Of a DNA stretch of 64,000 nt, positions 9,799 through 20,470 are shown one piece after another. The stretch is taken from the NCBI GenBank assembly GCA_949358305.1, contig OX442316.1:14136001-14200000 (forward strand). Reading direction: 5' to 3'. The notes under the pieces are model-generated. The model was given only the letters and a program-made list of their open reading frames with translations. It made no database searches and had not been told where the DNA came from. Position numbers and translations under genes: made by a program. Every line of letters begins with the position of its first letter. The first letter of the stretch is position 1. The DNA is from Strigamia acuminata. Its lineage: Eukaryota; Arthropoda; Chilopoda; Geophilomorpha; Linotaeniidae.

Positions 9799-10375
9799 TG
9801 TGAGGATTTAGAAGTTTGTTTGGCTTGTCCAAATTGTGGCAAACTTCCGGATCTTCAATGTGTTTGAGGTGCAATAAATCCAGACTTGAAAAACTAAATT
9901 CCAATGTACAGTATTTTCCAACCAAATTCTTACACAACAGTTTTCATACCTTTTTCTTTTTTTACCATCACAACCAAGAAAAAAATCTTTTTTTTTTACA
10001 ATAATAACAACTTTCTTAAAAAGGGTATCTATAACATATCTTAACAACACAAACTAGACCCTGCAGAGTACTCATAATAAACTTGCAATATAAAACATAA
10101 TCAGAGCTGTGATGTCCCTGTGGAAAAAACGATGGTGTTGGTGAAATGATGATAGGACGAGTTTCAACAAACATCCAAACAGTAACGTTTTAATGCAGGA
10201 ACTGAACTGCAATGGTTCACAACAATACACAGTGTGAATGCACGCGCAAAAATCGAACACTTTCATAGAACATTCTAGAATAATGAAACAATACTGTACA
10301 TTCGAAAATCTATCTATAGTAACAAAATATCACAGTCCCGAAGTGACATTACAGCCCATTTAGCTCTTATATTAA
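9799..10375. other. ~577-bp insertion of unknown origin in the duplicated flank
   Basis: Sequence on the left (to about 9798) matches 7900-7987. On the right, CAGAAATTAATTTTACG at 10376 onward matches 7992 onward. The DNA between them is absent from the TLR-A copy. No terminal repeats, target duplication or convincing reading frame were found. It could be an unrecognised transposon, a retroposed UTR, or material lost from the other copy. Confidence 0.45.
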
Positions 10376-10401
10376 ACAGAAATTAATTTTACGTACTTAC
10401 C

Positions 10402-10593
10402 GTCCGCCACTCTCAGATTTAATTAAAAATGGTTAGAAATATCGGCAGGCCCATTTATTCACTTACCGGTACAGCAAATGTTGGCTTTCAGATGTTAAAA
10501 TGTTAATGTTTTAATAAATGTTTTGGAGCATACCGTTAGTAATTTTTGGTGGGGAAGAAAGAAGAAACATTATGAATGTTTTAAATTCATGAT
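10402..10593. other. Spacer downstream of TLR-B
   Basis: Short spacer between the pseudogene's upstream donor and the TLR-B 3' end. It contains a possible minus-strand first exon (ending at 10401) but nothing else recognisable. Confidence 0.35.
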
Positions 10594-10599
10594 TTTATT
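10594..10599 (-). promoter_or_regulatory. Poly(A) signal of TLR-B
   Basis: AATAAA on the minus strand, 29 bases after the TLR-B stop, in a context (CATGATTTTATTTA on the plus strand) shared with TLR-A (3963) and TLR-C (14286). Confidence 0.55.
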
Positions 10600-10627
10600 T
10601 ACCGGCTTGTATTATTTTTACAAACGT

Positions 10628-13522
10628 TCAACACGCATTGATGTTGATTGTGTCATTCAAAAATCCTTCGGTTTCATCCGAGTTGTGAGCAAGGTCTGAG
10701 TTTTCGGTGAATGTGGAGTTCAGATAAATTGTTTGTCTTTTGGTTGCTGGCTCACGAGTGTGTTTTGTTCGGGGCATGGATGCACGTAGTTTTGTCCAGA
10801 AGTAAGGTTTCTTGGCTTCAACGTATGTCGTCAACGTTATGAATGATTTGAATTCCTGATCGATCTTTGACAGGTCGGGTACCTCGTTTGGCACAACTGC
10901 GATCACACGGCGAACTTTATCTTTGAGTCCTTGCTGGTAAGCGATGTCGAACTCAAAACGACTCCATTGGCTGTTTAAAAAATTGTCAGTCAACACGAGG
11001 ATGGTCCGTCTGCTGCTTTCAACCGACCTGACTATTTGATCGGTTATGTATTCACCCGCACGCCAGTCTCTGTTGTGGAGACACAGTTTGTACGACGGAA
11101 CGCCCATTTCCAGACCCGGAACGAGAAAGTCCACGACCCAGTCTTCGTCCTCACTACTGTACGAGACGAATGCGTCGAACGCTTTGTCGGCATCGACGTC
11201 TTCTTCAGACACAAACCTCAAACAAATTCCTTTGGAGAACATGTAGTACAAAATTTCTGATTTGTACTTGTTGGATAGAATGACAATGACACTTAGTAAC
11301 ATTACAAGCGTTATAACCGGTAATAAAAGCCAGAACAAATTGAAAGTTTTACAAATTTGATCAATATCTGTAAAATTATACATTCTGTTATCTATTGCAC
11401 ACAACCATTCGTATTTTTCAACAAAAAGACGTGATTTTACGACAAGTTTACTCATTTCGCAGTCACATTTCCACGGATTATTTGCTAATCTGATTTCAGA
11501 CAAATAAGACAAACTCGCAATTGTCGCATCAAATTCAGAAAAGGAATTGTTGTTTAAGTAAAGAATGGATAAGTTTGGTGAAATGGTCATGTTTGTTAGT
11601 GATTGTAACTGATTGTTAGAGAGGTCTAAGATAGTTAATTGTGACCAAATTGGATCATCTTTTTGTGGTAATGAGGAGATTTTATTTTTTGTTAAATTCA
11701 AGTGAATTTCAACCGATGATCCGTACGAGTTTATTTTGGGGAAACGAGTCAAGTTGGAATTACTGCAGACGATTGACACAAACGAAAAGTTTTCAATATT
11801 TTCAACATAACATTGGCAGGGATCAGGACATTTTTCTGGATACTCACAAAGTAAATTGTCATGTATTGTTTTCAGAGATACGCCATTCATTTCAGGTGGG
11901 TGAGAACAGAAGTTATTTCGTGTTTGAAATGTGAATTTTTCGTTCTGATTGTGCAGATACTTAACGAATCTGTTTAATCTGCAGTCACACACAAACTGAT
12001 TGTAGGACAAGTCAAAATCGACTATTCCAGCACTATGTTTATATGTATTTTCAAAATGTGTTACATTTACACGAGCAATTTTGTTGTGGCTCAAATTAAC
12101 TTTGGGGATTTGTTGAAATTGTTTCAGAGTATTTTCATCTAATTCCTTAATGTTATTGAATGAAATGTCAACTTTGTCTGTTACTTCATCAAATAGTTCA
12201 TGTGGTATTGTTTCTAAACAACATTTAGAACATATAAAATTTTTGATACGTTCATCATCATCATTATAGTATTTACTATCTTCGTACATCCTGTGACTTA
12301 GAAAACAGTTATTTGACATATCAAATGTTTCAGCATGTTTTATGTAGCGTGTCAGAGGTCGTTCAAGTGTTGCCATTTTATTATTACTTAGATCATAATT
12401 AATTCTAGTGTTACGGTGTGGATATAATTTGTACACTTGATTATTTTGTGTTATCGAATTATTAGCCAATGAAATTTGTTTCATGTTTTTATTTTGGTAA
12501 AGAGGAAAATTGAACCCAAAGGAACTGATTTCATTCGATTCAAGCCGTATCACTTCCAGTTTTTCTAAGTCGCTACGAGCTAAACTGAATGCTTTAAGTT
12601 TGTTATGGCTCATATTTATTTCCACAAGTGAAGGCGAACTTTCAAAAAATGTAAAGGGTACCTGGGTAATTTTATTTCTGCTTAGGTCAAATTTTTTCAA
12701 ATGCTTATTTTGAGACAACAATTTCTCGGGTAAAGACGAGATGGAGTTATGGGATAAATCTAGTACTTCTAAAAATTCTAAATCAAGCAATAAATCTTGT
12801 GGGAGTACACTCAAAATATTATGCGATAAGTTGAGTTGTTCGAGTTTTAATGTTTTGTTGAAATCAGATCTTGAAACGGTACCGACATTGTTGTGACTGA
12901 GATCAATCTTGATTAATTTTTCCACGCTTTCGACGAACTTTGGGATTTGAGGGAATTTATTAAAACTGAAATCTAACTCATTGAACTCGTAGGAAAAGTA
13001 ACGTGGCAGGTGTACTGCAATAGATTGTAAACAATTGTGCGACATTTTTAAACTACGGTTACGGGTAATCGCACTTTGTAGGAAACCCTGGTGACGGGTT
13101 GGTGCAAGTATGTGAGTTATATATAAGTGGTTAATTATATTTGATGGATCACTACAAAAATTAGATATATCAAATGAATATTGGTCTAAATTACCCGGTG
13201 TCACTTTTGGGACAAACCAATATATAAATCTGAATGGTGTTGTGCCATTCAGTCCACTAATTGCCAGTTTTGTGAAGATTTTTTTGTTTATTTTGGCTGT
13301 GAAGGAAATTTGTTGAGGAGACCATTCAATACACACAACTGAGACGGTGAAAGTTCGATTGCTCCAATGGTTCATATGACATATACATGATTTATCCAAT
13401 GCGGCACAGTCAGGTGGTGATGTACATTTTATTTGATTCGAACAGCTGTCTGATGAATGAACAAGCCTTGCTGAAATAATCAGGCACATCCAAATCCAAA
13501 GGTGGTTACAAGTATCGCACAT
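10628..13522 (-). CDS. Toll-like receptor TLR-B (964 aa)
   Basis: Close paralogue of TLR-A with the same start context and architecture. In order: signal peptide, Cys-rich N-terminus, LRR block, LRRCT1 (VCDCRLNRF), LRRNT2 (CPDPCQC), second LRRs, LRRCT2, membrane span (about 725-750) and TIR (from about 780; FDAFVSYS, RDWRAGE, final FW). It is predicted to sit in the plasma or endosomal membrane and signal through TIR adaptors. The C-terminus is longer than in TLR-A, with an acidic tail including NSDETEG and ending NAC. Its membrane-span stretch (ICKTFNLFWLLLP onward) is nearly identical to TLR-D, although its ectodomain is closest to TLR-A. That points to gene conversion. The coding region is uninterrupted. 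Similarity to the TLR-A upstream flank stops about 95 bp above the ATG. Confidence 0.93.
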   Translation of the reverse strand: MCDTCNHLWIWMCLIISARLVHSSDSCSNQIKCTSPPDCAALDKSCICHMNHWSNRTFTVSVVCIEWSPQQISFTAKINKKIFTKLAISGLNGTTPFRFIYWFVPKVTPGNLDQYSFDISNFCSDPSNIINHLYITHILAPTRHQGFLQSAITRNRSLKMSHNCLQSIAVHLPRYFSYEFNELDFSFNKFPQIPKFVESVEKLIKIDLSHNNVGTVSRSDFNKTLKLEQLNLSHNILSVLPQDLLLDLEFLEVLDLSHNSISSLPEKLLSQNKHLKKFDLSRNKITQVPFTFFESSPSLVEINMSHNKLKAFSLARSDLEKLEVIRLESNEISSFGFNFPLYQNKNMKQISLANNSITQNNQVYKLYPHRNTRINYDLSNNKMATLERPLTRYIKHAETFDMSNNCFLSHRMYEDSKYYNDDDERIKNFICSKCCLETIPHELFDEVTDKVDISFNNIKELDENTLKQFQQIPKVNLSHNKIARVNVTHFENTYKHSAGIVDFDLSYNQFVCDCRLNRFVKYLHNQNEKFTFQTRNNFCSHPPEMNGVSLKTIHDNLLCEYPEKCPDPCQCYVENIENFSFVSIVCSNSNLTRFPKINSYGSSVEIHLNLTKNKISSLPQKDDPIWSQLTILDLSNNQLQSLTNMTISPNLSILYLNNNSFSEFDATIASLSYLSEIRLANNPWKCDCEMSKLVVKSRLFVEKYEWLCAIDNRMYNFTDIDQICKTFNLFWLLLPVITLVMLLSVIVILSNKYKSEILYYMFSKGICLRFVSEEDVDADKAFDAFVSYSSEDEDWVVDFLVPGLEMGVPSYKLCLHNRDWRAGEYITDQIVRSVESSRRTILVLTDNFLNSQWSRFEFDIAYQQGLKDKVRRVIAVVPNEVPDLSKIDQEFKSFITLTTYVEAKKPYFWTKLRASMPRTKHTREPATKRQTIYLNSTFTENSDLAHNSDETEGFLNDTININAC

Positions 13523-13617
13523 GTTGCTGTGTTTTCTTTAATCTGCAAACTGTATAAAGATTTCAGCGTTTTCACAAACAGAAACTGTAATCGACGACTT
13601 TTATCTGAAGTGATTGG

Positions 13618-14285
13618 CTATACTTAGTGACCCTCCTTGTATTGTCGGGCTGGTTTTATTTGGACCACCCGATAGATCTATGGTTTTACTTGAGGCATTG
13701 TGGAGAAATTTTGAACTGAAAAAGTTTGGGAAACTGAATTCCTTTTTTTTGCAATTCTGGATCTATTTTGGTCAAGTTAGGGAAAAAATGTCACAGAACG
13801 CCAAAAATCAAAATAAAGCCATACAATTGTATACTTAATTTTACCTACCCGTGAAATGACTTGAATAGGCTTAGTTCAGTGGACAGTTGAGTTCAACTCG
13901 GTAAATGGTGAATCACTGAATAAATTCATCCTGCAAGAAGGCGTTTCCCTTTTTGCTACCCTGGTTTTTCTATGAATTGAATAGTGAGCTCGGGGTTCCC
14001 CATCCTTTGCCCATTTCCGTTGTGACAAAAATATGTTTTCAAGTACCATATGCTAATAAGAAATAACAGTAGTTGCTTTTGAGCTACACGACTATTTATT
14101 GTTCGATGGGTGCTCGTAACTTTATCCAGAAGTACCGTATGGCTCCTTGCAGACAAATAAATGGCGAATCACGACATAAATTCATTCTGCGAAAAGCTGT
14201 TTCTTCTGTGAGCTAGGGTTTCCCGTTCCACATCCAGGTGGTCTTCTGCTACGGAAAATATTTTTTATTTGGTTGAAATAATGAT
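13618..14285. other. Intergenic DNA with duplicated flank pieces
   Basis: 13618-13860 is unique-looking and holds no recognised feature. 13890-13945 and 14150-14250 are two copies of the cluster's 3'-flank motif (GTGAATCACTGAATAAATTC; GCGAATCACGACATAAATTC). 14005-14060 matches 8320-8380 (TTTCYGTTGTGACAAAAATA). No gene is supported. Confidence 0.55.
14104..14147 (-). pseudogene. ~40-bp relic of a TIR-domain 3' end
   Basis: GGTGCTCGTAACTTTATCCA and following bases match the part of the receptors that encodes the FWTKLRASMPR end of the TIR (compare about 14465-14495). No flanking TIR sequence remains. It is probably a leftover of unequal crossing-over inside the cluster. Confidence 0.45.
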
Positions 14286-14291
14286 TTTATT
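14286..14291 (-). promoter_or_regulatory. Poly(A) signal of TLR-C
   Basis: AATAAA on the minus strand about 50 bases after the TLR-C stop, in the context conserved with TLR-A and TLR-B. Confidence 0.5.
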
Positions 14292-14339
14292 TATCAGTTT
14301 GTATAGTTTAAGCAAACTTTTTACATGCATTGATTTTCA

Positions 14340-16650
14340 CTATTTCGCTTGAAAATCGTTCAGTTGTTTCGTCTGAGTTTGTTCTGAAGTTTCAGTGAAT
14401 GTAGAGTTTAGATAAATTGTCTGTCTTCTGGATGGTGGGACGCGAGTATTTAATGTTCTGGGCATGGATGCTCGTAACTTTGTCCAGAAGTAAGGTTTCT
14501 TGGCTTCGACGTATGTTGTCAACGTTATAAATGATTTGAATTCCTGGTCGATCTTGGACAGGTCGGGAACCTCGTTTGGCACAACTGCGATCACCCGTCG
14601 CACTTTATCTTTGAGTCCCTGTTGGTAAGCGATGTCGAACTCCAAACGACTCCAATGGCTGTTTAAATAATTGTCAGTCAACACTATGATGGTTCGCCTA
14701 CTACTTTGAACAGATCTGACTATTTGGTCGGTTATAAATTCACCGGCGCGCCAGTCTCTGTTGTGAAGACACAGTTTGTACGACGGAACGCCCGTTTCCA
14801 GACCCGGTACGAAAAAGTCCACGATCCAATCTTCGTCCTCACCACTGTACGAGACGAATGCGTCGTACGTTTTGTCGGCATCGACGTCTTCTTCGGACAC
14901 AAATTTCAAACATATTCCTTTGGAAAACATGTAGTACAAGATTTCCGATTTGTACTTATTGAAGAGAATTACAATGACACTTAGTAAAACTAGAAGCATT
15001 ATGACCGGTAATAAAAGCCAAAACAAGTGGAAACTTTTACATATTTGATCAATGTCAGTAACATTATACATTCTGTTTTCTTTGACACACACCCACTCGT
15101 ATTTCTTATCAAAAACACGCGATTTTACTATAAATTTACTCATTTCGCAGTCACATTTCCACGGATTATTCGCTAATCTGATTTCAGACAAATGAGACAA
15201 ACTCGCAATTGTCGCATCAAATTCAGAAAGAGAATTATTGTTTAAGTAAAGAATGGACAAGCTGGGTGAAATAGTCATGTTTTTTAGTGATTGTAACTCA
15301 TTGTTTGAGAGGTCTAAGATTGTTAATTGCGACCAAATTGGATCATCTTTTTGTGGTAAAGATGAGATTTTATTTCGGGTTAAATTTAAGTGAACAGCAA
15401 CCGATGAACCGTAGGAAAATATTTTGGGGAAATGAGTCAAGTTAGAATTACTGCATACAATCGACACATAAGGAATGTTGTCAAGATCATCAACACGACA
15501 CTGACAACTGGCTGGACAGTTTGTAGGATATTCACAAAATAAATTGTAATCTATTGTTTGCAGAGATGTACCGTTCATTTCAGGTGGGTGGGAACAGTGG
15601 GTATTTCGTGTATTAAATGTAAATTTTGCATTAGTATTGCGCAGATACTTAATGAATCGGTTTAATCTGCAGTCACACACGAACGGATTGTGAGACAAGT
15701 CAAATTTCACTAATTTAGAGCTATTTTTATACGTGATTTCAAAAATGGTTATATTTATACGAGCAATTTTATTATGGCTCAAAATTACTTGGGATACGTT
15801 TCGAAATGTTTTCAGATTAGTTTCATCCAATTTTTTAATGTTATTGAATGAAATATCCACTTTGTTTGTTACTACAGCAAACATACCGTATTGGATTTTA
15901 TCTAAACAGCAGTTAGAACATACAAAATTGCTTATATAGTCATAATTATTGTTGTCATCGTATTTTTCATTAGTTAATGCCCCATTAGTTTGAAAACAAT
16001 TATTTGACATATCAAGTGTTCCAGCGTTGGTTATATAGAACATTGTGAGAGGTATCTCGAATGTTTGTAATTTATTATTACTTAGATCGTAACTAACCGT
16101 CGAACCGCGAAACGAGATTTGCTCAACGGGTATTCTTATTGAATTGTTAGCCAACACTATTTCTTTGATGTATTTATTGTTGGCAAGAATACCAAAATTA
16201 GCATAAGTGATATTATTCGATTCAAGACGTATCACTTCCAGTCGTTTTAATTCGCCAACATTTAAATGTACTTTTTTAATTTTGTTGTGGCTGAAATTTA
16301 TCTCAACGAGGGATCTCAGTCTATGAAAAAGATTATCGGGTATTTCGGTTAGTTTATTGTTGCTTAAATCGAATTTTGTTAAAAATATATTTTTACGCAA
16401 TATTGTATCGTGGATGGACGAAATGGAGTTGTGAGATAAGTCCAGTACTTCCAAATACTTCAAATCATAGAATAAATCTGGAGGTAATGAACTCAAATTA
16501 TTGTACGATAAGTTGAGTTGCTCGAGTTTGAGTGTTTTGTTGAAATCAATTCGTGAAACAATACCGATATTGTTGTGACTGAGATCGTACTTGGCTAACT
16601 TATCTATGCCGTGTATGTCTCTGGGTATTTGAGTCAATTTATTAAAGCTT
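14340..16650 (-). pseudogene. Toll-like receptor TLR-C, 3' part of a gene split by a retrotransposon
   Basis: Encodes the last ~768 residues of a Toll receptor. It holds most of the LRRs, LRRCT1 (VCDCRLNRF), LRRNT2 (CPASCQC), second LRRs, LRRCT2 (WKCDCEMSK), a membrane span and a TIR (YDAFVSYS, RDWRAGE, FW). The frame is open to the stop at 14340. Its first codons adjoin the Gypsy 3' LTR at 16651, with TSD GCTT at 16647-16650. The matching 5' part is 30152-30661. If one TSD copy and the element are ignored, the two halves are in phase and total ~938 codons, like the 930-964 of the paralogues. No other disabling change is visible, so the insertion is the only evident lesion. The ectodomain resembles TLR-D more than TLR-A/B (NVSQVILSHNKIA). 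An internal ATG could give an N-terminally truncated protein without signal peptide, probably non-functional. Confidence 0.9.
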
Positions 16651-17668
16651 TGTCGCGCTCAACTCTAACCGTCGCTAACTCGTGGGTTGATTACTTAATT
16701 CGACTAACTCACTACCGCTTTGCTCAAGCGGTTTACCCAAAGAAATGATTACACAGATATAAAAGGTAAAATATAATATAGATTTATTCTGCGGGGCAAT
16801 GTACAGATATATCTTATATATATATCTATAAAGGGTAAGTAAAATGTAAATCGGAATGGGTGATGGGAAATGGAAAGGCAAAGGTAAGATGAAAGCTGGC
16901 TGGAATCGGCGAGGTCGTCTGTTGTCTCGTGCGTGTCCAAGATGGCGTCCTCGTTGTAGCAACGTGATGTCGTCTTGGGCCGGCGTGGCAATATGGCGTC
17001 CTCGGCTCGTCTCTGGCTGGTCCTTCGGGCTCACGCTGGTCGGGCGCGAGTGAATGCTTAGTTAAAAGGCTTACTTCGGTCTGTTGTCTAGGTTTTTGTG
17101 TGGTGTCCGGCGATCACACAGCGGCGGACTCTTCTGGCTCCCGGCGGTCACACAGCGGCGGGAACGCTCGTCGTGGTTTTACTGCAGTTTAGGCTTGTGC
17201 GACCGTTTGTCTGCACAACTCGCTAAACTGGAGTGGTTTTTACTATTTCTAGCTGGTGTGCTAAAATAGTGTGGTAATCTTATCTCGCAGGTTACTCTGC
17301 GGAGTTTGACACTGACCAAACGTACTCACGGTAAATTGTCCTTTGTCCTTGGTCAATCCCAGTATATTTACTTGGGCCTGATCTTGTAGGACGACGGGTT
17401 TTACGTGTGTTTCTCGTTTGATGGTTGTGTTGGTTCTGCCCGCTCAGTGCAAGGCACATTCCTTTGCACAAAGCGGGGTTGACAGGTGACCAGAATCACC
17501 CAATGGTGGGGTGGACGAGCCATCCCCACTCCCTCAGGGCAGACGCCTGTCCATTGACTAGATGTCAATGCACTGAGGGAAGGGAGACGCGCTTGCGGCT
17601 CCCCTTACACCCGAAACGAGGTCACGAGAGAAACTCTTCGTTGACCCCGGTCCAGTCGGGTCACAACA
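16651..17668 (-). repeat. 3' LTR (1018 bp)
   Basis: In element sense it starts TGTTGTGACC and ends GAGCGCGACA, i.e. TG...CA. It is the same length as the LTR at 29134-30151 and I found no differing base. Short frames inside it occur identically in both LTRs and are not genes. Confidence 0.95.
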
Positions 17669-17679
17669 CTTCCCCCTCC
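17669..17679 (-). other. Polypurine tract
   Basis: GGAGGGGGAAG on the minus strand directly abuts the 3' LTR. This is the expected plus-strand DNA primer site of an LTR retroelement. Confidence 0.85.
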
Positions 17680-17704
17680 GAGCTCAGACCGTGGGGCTGA
17701 GCGA

Positions 17705-20470
17705 TCACTTCTTTCCTGAGGGACCCGACACTGAGTCCGTCACCTGGGCGTAACTCACTCCAGGGACAGGCGGTTGAGTGCCGGGTGGCGCGGGTAGATC
17801 GCCTACTAGCGCCGAGGACCGATCTCGGGGGTCCTCATGCTCCGTAATGAAGCATAATGCATGGCCGTCAACTGGCTCATGCGGGGCACGCGTCCTCTCG
17901 TGTAACCAAACGCTCGGGATGTAGGCGGAGAAGCCGGTGTTCGTATGCCGGATGGCATTGGCTTCCGCTGGCGTCACTGGCGCACGGTGGGCTCTCAGCA
18001 ACCTCTGGTGGAAGATGAGGTCTTTAGTCTTCCGGATCTGGTTGTGAAGCCAGATGAAGACCGATTTGCCTTTGTCCCGCTGCGCGAGGATAAACCTCCT
18101 GGTCGCCGTCGTCATCGAAAGATGGGGAAATTCTTCGATGATTCGCCCGTAATAATCTGGTGGAGGCGGTGCCGGCTGCGGCTTCTGGGTGGCCGCGGGA
18201 ATCACGGCTTGTGTCGTTGTCGCCGCTTGGGCCGGTGGAGTCACGGGCGGGGTCGGCTTCGTTCGCTCGACGGACTTGACGGGTGGTGTTCGGCACAGCA
18301 AGCGCTTTGGTCTACCCGCCACTTCGAACAGGGCGGGTCCTTGCGGGGATATCTCCGCAGGCATCGGTGGCGGAATCGGAACTCCGCTCGTCGGCGAGAT
18401 CATCATCTCCACATCCTCTGCCGATTCTTCCGTCTGGATGGTCATGGCGCGTAGTTGTTGGGTAGGCGCCGCCGTCCAGGTGGCGGAGGTGTAACGAAAC
18501 GCCGTGCTTCGCAACTTGTACCCCTCAAATTCGGGGTTTACCACATCCCTGGTTAGCTCGTACCGAGTCAACACAGGGTCGGGCAGAATGGAGCTCCACT
18601 CTGCGAGGAGTGCACGGGGAACCTGTACACCCTCTCTGTCCACGACAGACCATGCGGCCATCGCCTGACGCCCTTCTCCGAAGAGTGCTGGGGTTAGCAG
18701 CTGCATCATGACCTTGGTCAATGATAGCTGTAGGCTGCGACGATTCACTGGATTCGATCGCTCTGAATCCGCAGTGAAGGCACGCGAGAGCTTACTCATC
18801 ATCGCCGTTGCCCATTCGATGAAATATCGCTGGGCCTGATCCACACCTCGCAAGGCGGGTGCGGAGACTCTTGGGTCTTCCATCACGAAGCGAAACGCTG
18901 AGAGCTCGGAGATAGTCGGGTTGGCGGCTTCTCTCGCGAGTCGCGCTTCTTCGTCTCGCCTCTCGAAGAACAGGGCCGAGGAACCGGGTCGGGGTCGGCT
19001 CGGCCTGTAAATGTCGGTCAAATTGGCTCGACATTCCTGCATAATGCTCTGTCCAACGGGGAGAGGGACTGAGCGGTCGGTGTGTAAATTCGGCGGATCG
19101 CTCGAATTCAACAACGACGGCGGCGGCAGGTTCGGAGGCGGCTGCGTCTTGGTCGGCAGCGTTGGCGTCGGCAGCGGTGGTGGTGGCTGCGTCGGTGGTG
19201 GTGGCGTCTCCGTCGTCTGCACCCCAGTCATTGCGACTTGGGGCGCCGGGAGAGGTTGTTCGGAGCCCGAGGGCTGCACGATGGCGGTTGGCATGCCATC
19301 GGGTCGTGGTCGCGAATTTATGTAGTCTGCGAGCCACCTTGCCACCTCGTGTGGGGTCACCTTTCCGTCGGTGACAACACCCATCTTCCTGGCGTGTTTC
19401 ATCGCGGGATCGAAACGTGTCAGTTTCGTCCGCTTCATCTGCGTCAGAATCTCGCGAAGGTCCCGCGTATCTGCCGCTGGGACGTGTCGCTCACCTGACT
19501 GGCTACCACTTCGTCGACCCGCTCTCTTGGAGACGTAGGCGGGTTCGGGGATGGGACGGCCCCGAGCTTCGCACCTCGCGAAGTATCGCTCCTTGCGATC
19601 TTTTTTCCGCTGCTCGCGATGAGTCAGCGGACGTCTAGAAGTGCTGGGACGAGAGACTCGCTCTTCGTCACCAGACATCCAAACCTCCTTGTACTCCTTA
19701 CCGTCTTTAATCTGACGGTTTACGAAAATTCGCGGTCGGGAATACTGCGAAGGGTCACGCACTGTACTAGTGGATGGCCCAGTTTCGTTGCTTTCAGTCG
19801 TGTTTTGAGCGACACGCTGCTTCTTGGTTGTCACCGGGGAACGCGACTGGCTGTTTCCGGCGCCTTTGGAGCGCTTGCGCTTCCGCGGGTAGCTGCTTTT
19901 GGGCCCCAAAATCCCCAGGTGGTGGAGTTGCCACATCTCGGCTTGGGATGTTAAAATTCCCATCCGAGGTCTCCACTGGGGCGTACTCTCTCCCAATCGC
20001 AGCCTCTCAAACCACAGATGAATATCATCCGCGGTCATCCCCTCGTTTTGGAGGATGCGCTCGGCCACTGCCGCAGCGGTATCCACCAGCTGTTGTCTAT
20101 AATGCTGGTAGATGGCCTCACGGGCCTCTTCTGTCTCGGCTGCTCGCCACGCATGCAGCACGTGTTCCTCCGCCGGGTTGCCAGTGTACTGACTTGACAA
20201 TCCGGGGTGGAAAATTGGCGATTTCGGGTCATCGTCACGAGCTAACTCTGTGGCGATGCCTTCGCGCATTCCCTCCGGGAACGTATCCAGGAGCGTGCAG
20301 TCTCGTACCCAACGTCGGGCGATGCATCGGGAATGTAGTATTCGCAGGCGCCAAGGGTCGGCGTCTTCGCCGAAACATCGTCGGTAAAATTCGGGCAGCG
20401 CGCCTCGAAATATCCCGCCACGAGCGATGCAAGCGGGGTCTAATGGTCCCCATGTTTTACGTAGTGCCAT
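17705..20470 (-). CDS. Retrotransposon ORF3, 921 codons, unknown function (env position)
   Basis: Large open frame on the element's coding strand between pol and the 3' LTR, ending 36 bp before it. I do not recognise the protein. Visible features: an N-terminal ~165-residue part rich in Trp, Arg and charged helices; a basic run RKRKR (about residue 192) that could be a nuclear signal; an Arg/Ser/Lys-rich linker; a long proline-rich segment (about 420-460) with runs of 3-5 prolines; a second proline-rich stretch near 740-790; and a C-terminal globular-looking ~150 residues. There is no signal peptide, membrane span or cysteine pattern of an envelope glycoprotein, so env is unlikely. The first ATG is at 20470. 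The frame extends 24 nt upstream only through non-ATG codons, and that stretch is the pyrimidine tract of a splice acceptor ending CAG just before the ATG. It is probably made from a spliced mRNA. Confidence 0.75.
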   Translation of the reverse strand: MALRKTWGPLDPACIARGGIFRGALPEFYRRCFGEDADPWRLRILHSRCIARRWVRDCTLLDTFPEGMREGIATELARDDDPKSPIFHPGLSSQYTGNPAEEHVLHAWRAAETEEAREAIYQHYRQQLVDTAAAVAERILQNEGMTADDIHLWFERLRLGESTPQWRPRMGILTSQAEMWQLHHLGILGPKSSYPRKRKRSKGAGNSQSRSPVTTKKQRVAQNTTESNETGPSTSTVRDPSQYSRPRIFVNRQIKDGKEYKEVWMSGDEERVSRPSTSRRPLTHREQRKKDRKERYFARCEARGRPIPEPAYVSKRAGRRSGSQSGERHVPAADTRDLREILTQMKRTKLTRFDPAMKHARKMGVVTDGKVTPHEVARWLADYINSRPRPDGMPTAIVQPSGSEQPLPAPQVAMTGVQTTETPPPPTQPPPPLPTPTLPTKTQPPPNLPPPSLLNSSDPPNLHTDRSVPLPVGQSIMQECRANLTDIYRPSRPRPGSSALFFERRDEEARLAREAANPTISELSAFRFVMEDPRVSAPALRGVDQAQRYFIEWATAMMSKLSRAFTADSERSNPVNRRSLQLSLTKVMMQLLTPALFGEGRQAMAAWSVVDREGVQVPRALLAEWSSILPDPVLTRYELTRDVVNPEFEGYKLRSTAFRYTSATWTAAPTQQLRAMTIQTEESAEDVEMMISPTSGVPIPPPMPAEISPQGPALFEVAGRPKRLLCRTPPVKSVERTKPTPPVTPPAQAATTTQAVIPAATQKPQPAPPPPDYYGRIIEEFPHLSMTTATRRFILAQRDKGKSVFIWLHNQIRKTKDLIFHQRLLRAHRAPVTPAEANAIRHTNTGFSAYIPSVWLHERTRAPHEPVDGHALCFITEHEDPRDRSSALVGDLPAPPGTQPPVPGVSYAQVTDSVSGPSGKK

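Noticed and set aside
16675-17034. 119-codon frame in the LTR (also 29158-29517)
   Set aside because: Lies wholly in LTR control sequence and occurs identically in both LTRs; no protein features.
17705-20470. ORF3 as an envelope glycoprotein
   Set aside because: No signal peptide, transmembrane segment, furin-like site or cysteine pattern; only its position resembles env.
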